This document shows, piece after piece, positions 31,324-33,608 of a DNA stretch of 33,608 nucleotides (position 1 is the first letter of the stretch; every line of letters begins with the position of its first letter). Under the pieces are notes generated by a model. The model ran no database searches, was not told the origin of the DNA, and saw only the letters and a list, made by a program, of their open reading frames with translations. The position numbers and the translations under genes were made by a program. This stretch comes from a virus: IMG/VR virus record IMGVR_UViG_3300032236_000403, positions 1 through 33,608 of that record. The stretch is one strand, 5' to 3'.

Positions 31324-33608
31324 ATGGCTAGAGTAAGAACGCTTAATTTTCTCCCAGAGGTTTTTCAAACCCCTCCCAACGCACAGTTTTTGGCAGCAAC
31401 GCTTGACCAAATCGTAAATCCACCTAATGTAGCAAACATTCAAGGCTATGTTGGTAGTACGTTTGGTACAGGCGTCATGGCGACAGACGCCTACGTAACT
31501 GAACCTACAAAGACTCGTGCTGACTATCAGTTGGACCCTGGTGTTATTTTCACCAAACCAAATGAATCAACTGCTGAAGATTTCATCACATACCCTGGAA
31601 TCGTTGACGCACTCAAGATGGCAGGTGGAGCTACTCAGGACAATAATAGATTGTTCAAGAGCCAGTTCTATTCATGGGATTCTTTCACTAACCTGGATCC
31701 ATTAATCAATTTCAATCAGTACTACTGGTTGCCAGACGGTCCACCTACTGTTCAAGTTTCAGCTTCTACTGTATTTTCTAAAGAAGCATTTGTTGTAACT
31801 GACAACACTAACACTTACAGCATCGTCAGAGAAGGTTCTACAAAGTCAAATTCTAATCCGCCAATCACTCTATTGAGAGGTGGTACGTATACTTTTCAAG
31901 TAAATCAAGACACTCAGTTTTGGATTCAGGGCGCGCCTGGTGTTTCAGGATATAGTCCAACGCAGCCTAATCAGCCCGTACGAGATGTATATGGTGTAAT
32001 TGATAACGGTGCTACTTCGGGTCTCGTGACTTTTGAAGTTCCTCAGAGAAACGCACAAGATCAGTACATCTTCCCAACTACAGTAAACACAGACGTAATC
32101 AGCACGAGCCCGTTTGACGATGTTAATGGACAGTTTGTTAATTCATTTGCTGGCATTGACGGCATCACATCTCTGTTAGGATTGCGTGTAGCATTCTATG
32201 ATACACCTCAACCAACTGCATATGTTTCTTCTTACTTTGGTGAGACAGACTACGACACTAATGACCCTGCTCTAGTTCCCCCTGCCACACTCACTGTGTC
32301 AAGCTGCGATACGAATGCGTTCACATTAGCATCAGGTGATACTAGCGGATTGGTCGTCGGTGGCACAGTGACATTTGCTGGCATTGGGTTTGGTGGAATC
32401 AACTTAGGTCAAGTCTACTTCATTCATAGTATTCCGAACTCAACCTCATTCACTATTTCAACTGCATTGAATGGTAACTCAATCACATTGACTGCTGCAT
32501 CAGGCACTATGACAGTTAATGTCAATCAGGGTCTGTATGAAGATGGGTATAATGTAAATGTAGGAAATACTTTCTTCAAAGTCACTTACATTGGTGATCC
32601 GACTAATCCAATTATCAGATTAGTTCCAGACGGTGCTATTCCTTCTAATACTCGCATTCTACCTATTTATGGAACAGAGTGGAATAATAGACCTTTCTAT
32701 CTCAACGTAACTAATAATCTTGAATTGATCCCATACATCAGTGCACCTCTTGATGTTCTATATTATCAAGACGGAACTAATCCAAACAAGGTTGGTACTA
32801 TTCATCTTATTGAAGACAACTTGAATAACACCATTGATGTTGATATTCAAATTTTAGGTCATACTAATTATACTGCACCAAACGGTGTCGTGTTTACAAA
32901 TGGATTGAAAGTAAGTTTTGACGGTGACGTAATTCCTACTAGTTATCTAAATGGTGAATACTATGTTGAAGGTGTAGGTACTTCTATTGAATTAGTACCT
33001 GTAGAAACTCTAGTAGCACCAGAAAAGTTCAGTGAAGGTGAATACATCGCATGGGATGTCACAGATTGGGATATCGGTAACTACGATATTAGTCTTGACA
33101 TTCCGGTCTTAGCTGACTATATTACAATTGCACGTAACGCAATCAATAAGAATGCGTGGGCAAGAAGCAATCGCTGGTTCCATATTGATGTAATCACTGC
33201 AACAGCAACTTACAATGATGATCCTACTATTTTGACAACGTTTGGTAATGTTGCCAACAAAGCAGTACGCCCAATCGTTGAGTTTTATCCAAATCTAAAA
33301 TTATTCAACTCAGGTTCTACTGGTAAGAATCCTGTAGACTTTATTGATACTGTTAACACTGATGCATTGTCAACTGTTCCCGGTGCGCTTGCTTATTATC
33401 CAGACGTTCAAACTTACACAACTGCATCTGCAACTATCAATGCTACTCCTATAACTCCTGTAGCTGCTGGTTCATTTGTTCCTGGCAACACTTATCGTAT
33501 CAGTACATACGGTACGACAACTGATTGGAATACTGTTGCTGGAACAACAGACAAAAATTACGCAGTTGGAACTATATTCGTTGCTGCCGTTGCAGGAACA
33601 GGCAATGG
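31324..33608 (+). CDS. gp7: Large baseplate wedge protein, N-terminal part (gp7-like), cut by window edge
   Basis: There are 761 codons without a stop up to the right edge. The protein begins MARVRTLNFLPEVFQT and continues NAQFLAATLDQIVNPPNVAN, IQGYVGSTFG, KTRADYQLDPGV, NNRLFKSQFYSWDSF and NFNQYYWLPDGP, the usual start of the very large wedge protein that follows gp6 in T4-related phages. Gp7 links the central wedge to the tail fibres in T4. Two inserted segments look like mobile beta-rich modules of phage tail proteins: about residues 320-400 (VTFAGIGFGGINLGQVYFI) and about 715-761 (FVPGNTYRISTYGTTTDWNT). No Shine-Dalgarno sequence precedes the ATG. The assignment rests on position and the N-terminal pattern; the remaining length is unknown. 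Confidence 0.72.
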   Translation, partial: MARVRTLNFLPEVFQTPPNAQFLAATLDQIVNPPNVANIQGYVGSTFGTGVMATDAYVTEPTKTRADYQLDPGVIFTKPNESTAEDFITYPGIVDALKMAGGATQDNNRLFKSQFYSWDSFTNLDPLINFNQYYWLPDGPPTVQVSASTVFSKEAFVVTDNTNTYSIVREGSTKSNSNPPITLLRGGTYTFQVNQDTQFWIQGAPGVSGYSPTQPNQPVRDVYGVIDNGATSGLVTFEVPQRNAQDQYIFPTTVNTDVISTSPFDDVNGQFVNSFAGIDGITSLLGLRVAFYDTPQPTAYVSSYFGETDYDTNDPALVPPATLTVSSCDTNAFTLASGDTSGLVVGGTVTFAGIGFGGINLGQVYFIHSIPNSTSFTISTALNGNSITLTAASGTMTVNVNQGLYEDGYNVNVGNTFFKVTYIGDPTNPIIRLVPDGAIPSNTRILPIYGTEWNNRPFYLNVTNNLELIPYISAPLDVLYYQDGTNPNKVGTIHLIEDNLNNTIDVDIQILGHTNYTAPNGVVFTNGLKVSFDGDVIPTSYLNGEYYVEGVGTSIELVPVETLVAPEKFSEGEYIAWDVTDWDIGNYDISLDIPVLADYITIARNAINKNAWARSNRWFHIDVITATATYNDDPTILTTFGNVANKAVRPIVEFYPNLKLFNSGSTGKNPVDFIDTVNTDALSTVPGALAYYPDVQTYTTASATINATPITPVAAGSFVPGNTYRISTYGTTTDWNTVAGTTDKNYAVGTIFVAAVAGTGN

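Overview
This window is a structural and late-gene block from the genome of a T4-type contractile-tailed phage (myovirus) with a probably Gram-negative host. The evidence is a near-complete T4-style head cassette (portal, core proteins, prohead protease, scaffold, start of the major capsid protein) and a T4-style baseplate cassette (gp48-, gp53-, gp5-, gp25-, gp6- and gp7-like). With them are the recombination proteins gp46/gp47, a gp55-like late sigma factor, and TATAAATA-like octamers upstream of several genes. No tRNA, IS element, integrase or CRISPR array was seen. The exact host and genus cannot be read from this sequence.

Layout. (1) 1-12334, minus strand: two paralogous ~1200-residue tape-measure-like proteins, then portal, a 76-aa protein, an acidic gp67-like core protein, the protease, the scaffold, and the N-terminus of the major capsid protein running off the left edge. 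(2) 12435-13524, plus strand: a gp26-like baseplate/tail-assembly gene whose 76-codon extension lies in the -1 frame with no start codon of its own. The join carries a T_TTT_TTC heptamer, a 7-nt spacer and a long stem, and a strong terminator follows. (3) 13525-14049: about 525 bp with no credible gene, roughly 50% GC over its main part and dense in hairpins; it is the best candidate for an undescribed structured RNA. (4) 14050-18689, minus strand: late sigma factor, gp47, gp46 and an Hjc-like resolvase. (5) 18814-33608, plus strand: baseplate genes, ending inside a gp7-like gene cut by the right edge.

How the genes work together. Blocks 1 and 5 encode virion parts: the head shell, its internal core and maturation protease, the tail-length ruler with wall-degrading ends, and the baseplate hub and wedges. 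Block 2 probably chaperones the tape measure, which is encoded divergently next to it. Block 4 supplies recombination (gp46/47 and resolvase) and the sigma factor that would read the late promoters in front of blocks 1, 2 and 5. In both divergent gaps (12335-12434 and 18690-18813) two late-type octamers face each other, so that both predicted transcripts would begin at almost the same base pair.

Most notable items: the frameshift cassette, the 13.6-14.05 kb RNA candidate, the duplicated tape measures carrying different cell-wall hydrolases (GH24 lysozyme versus M15 peptidase) while the gp5-like spike lacks a lysozyme domain, the paired late promoters, and two genes whose late-type octamer sits exactly 5 nt before the ATG and suggests leaderless mRNA.
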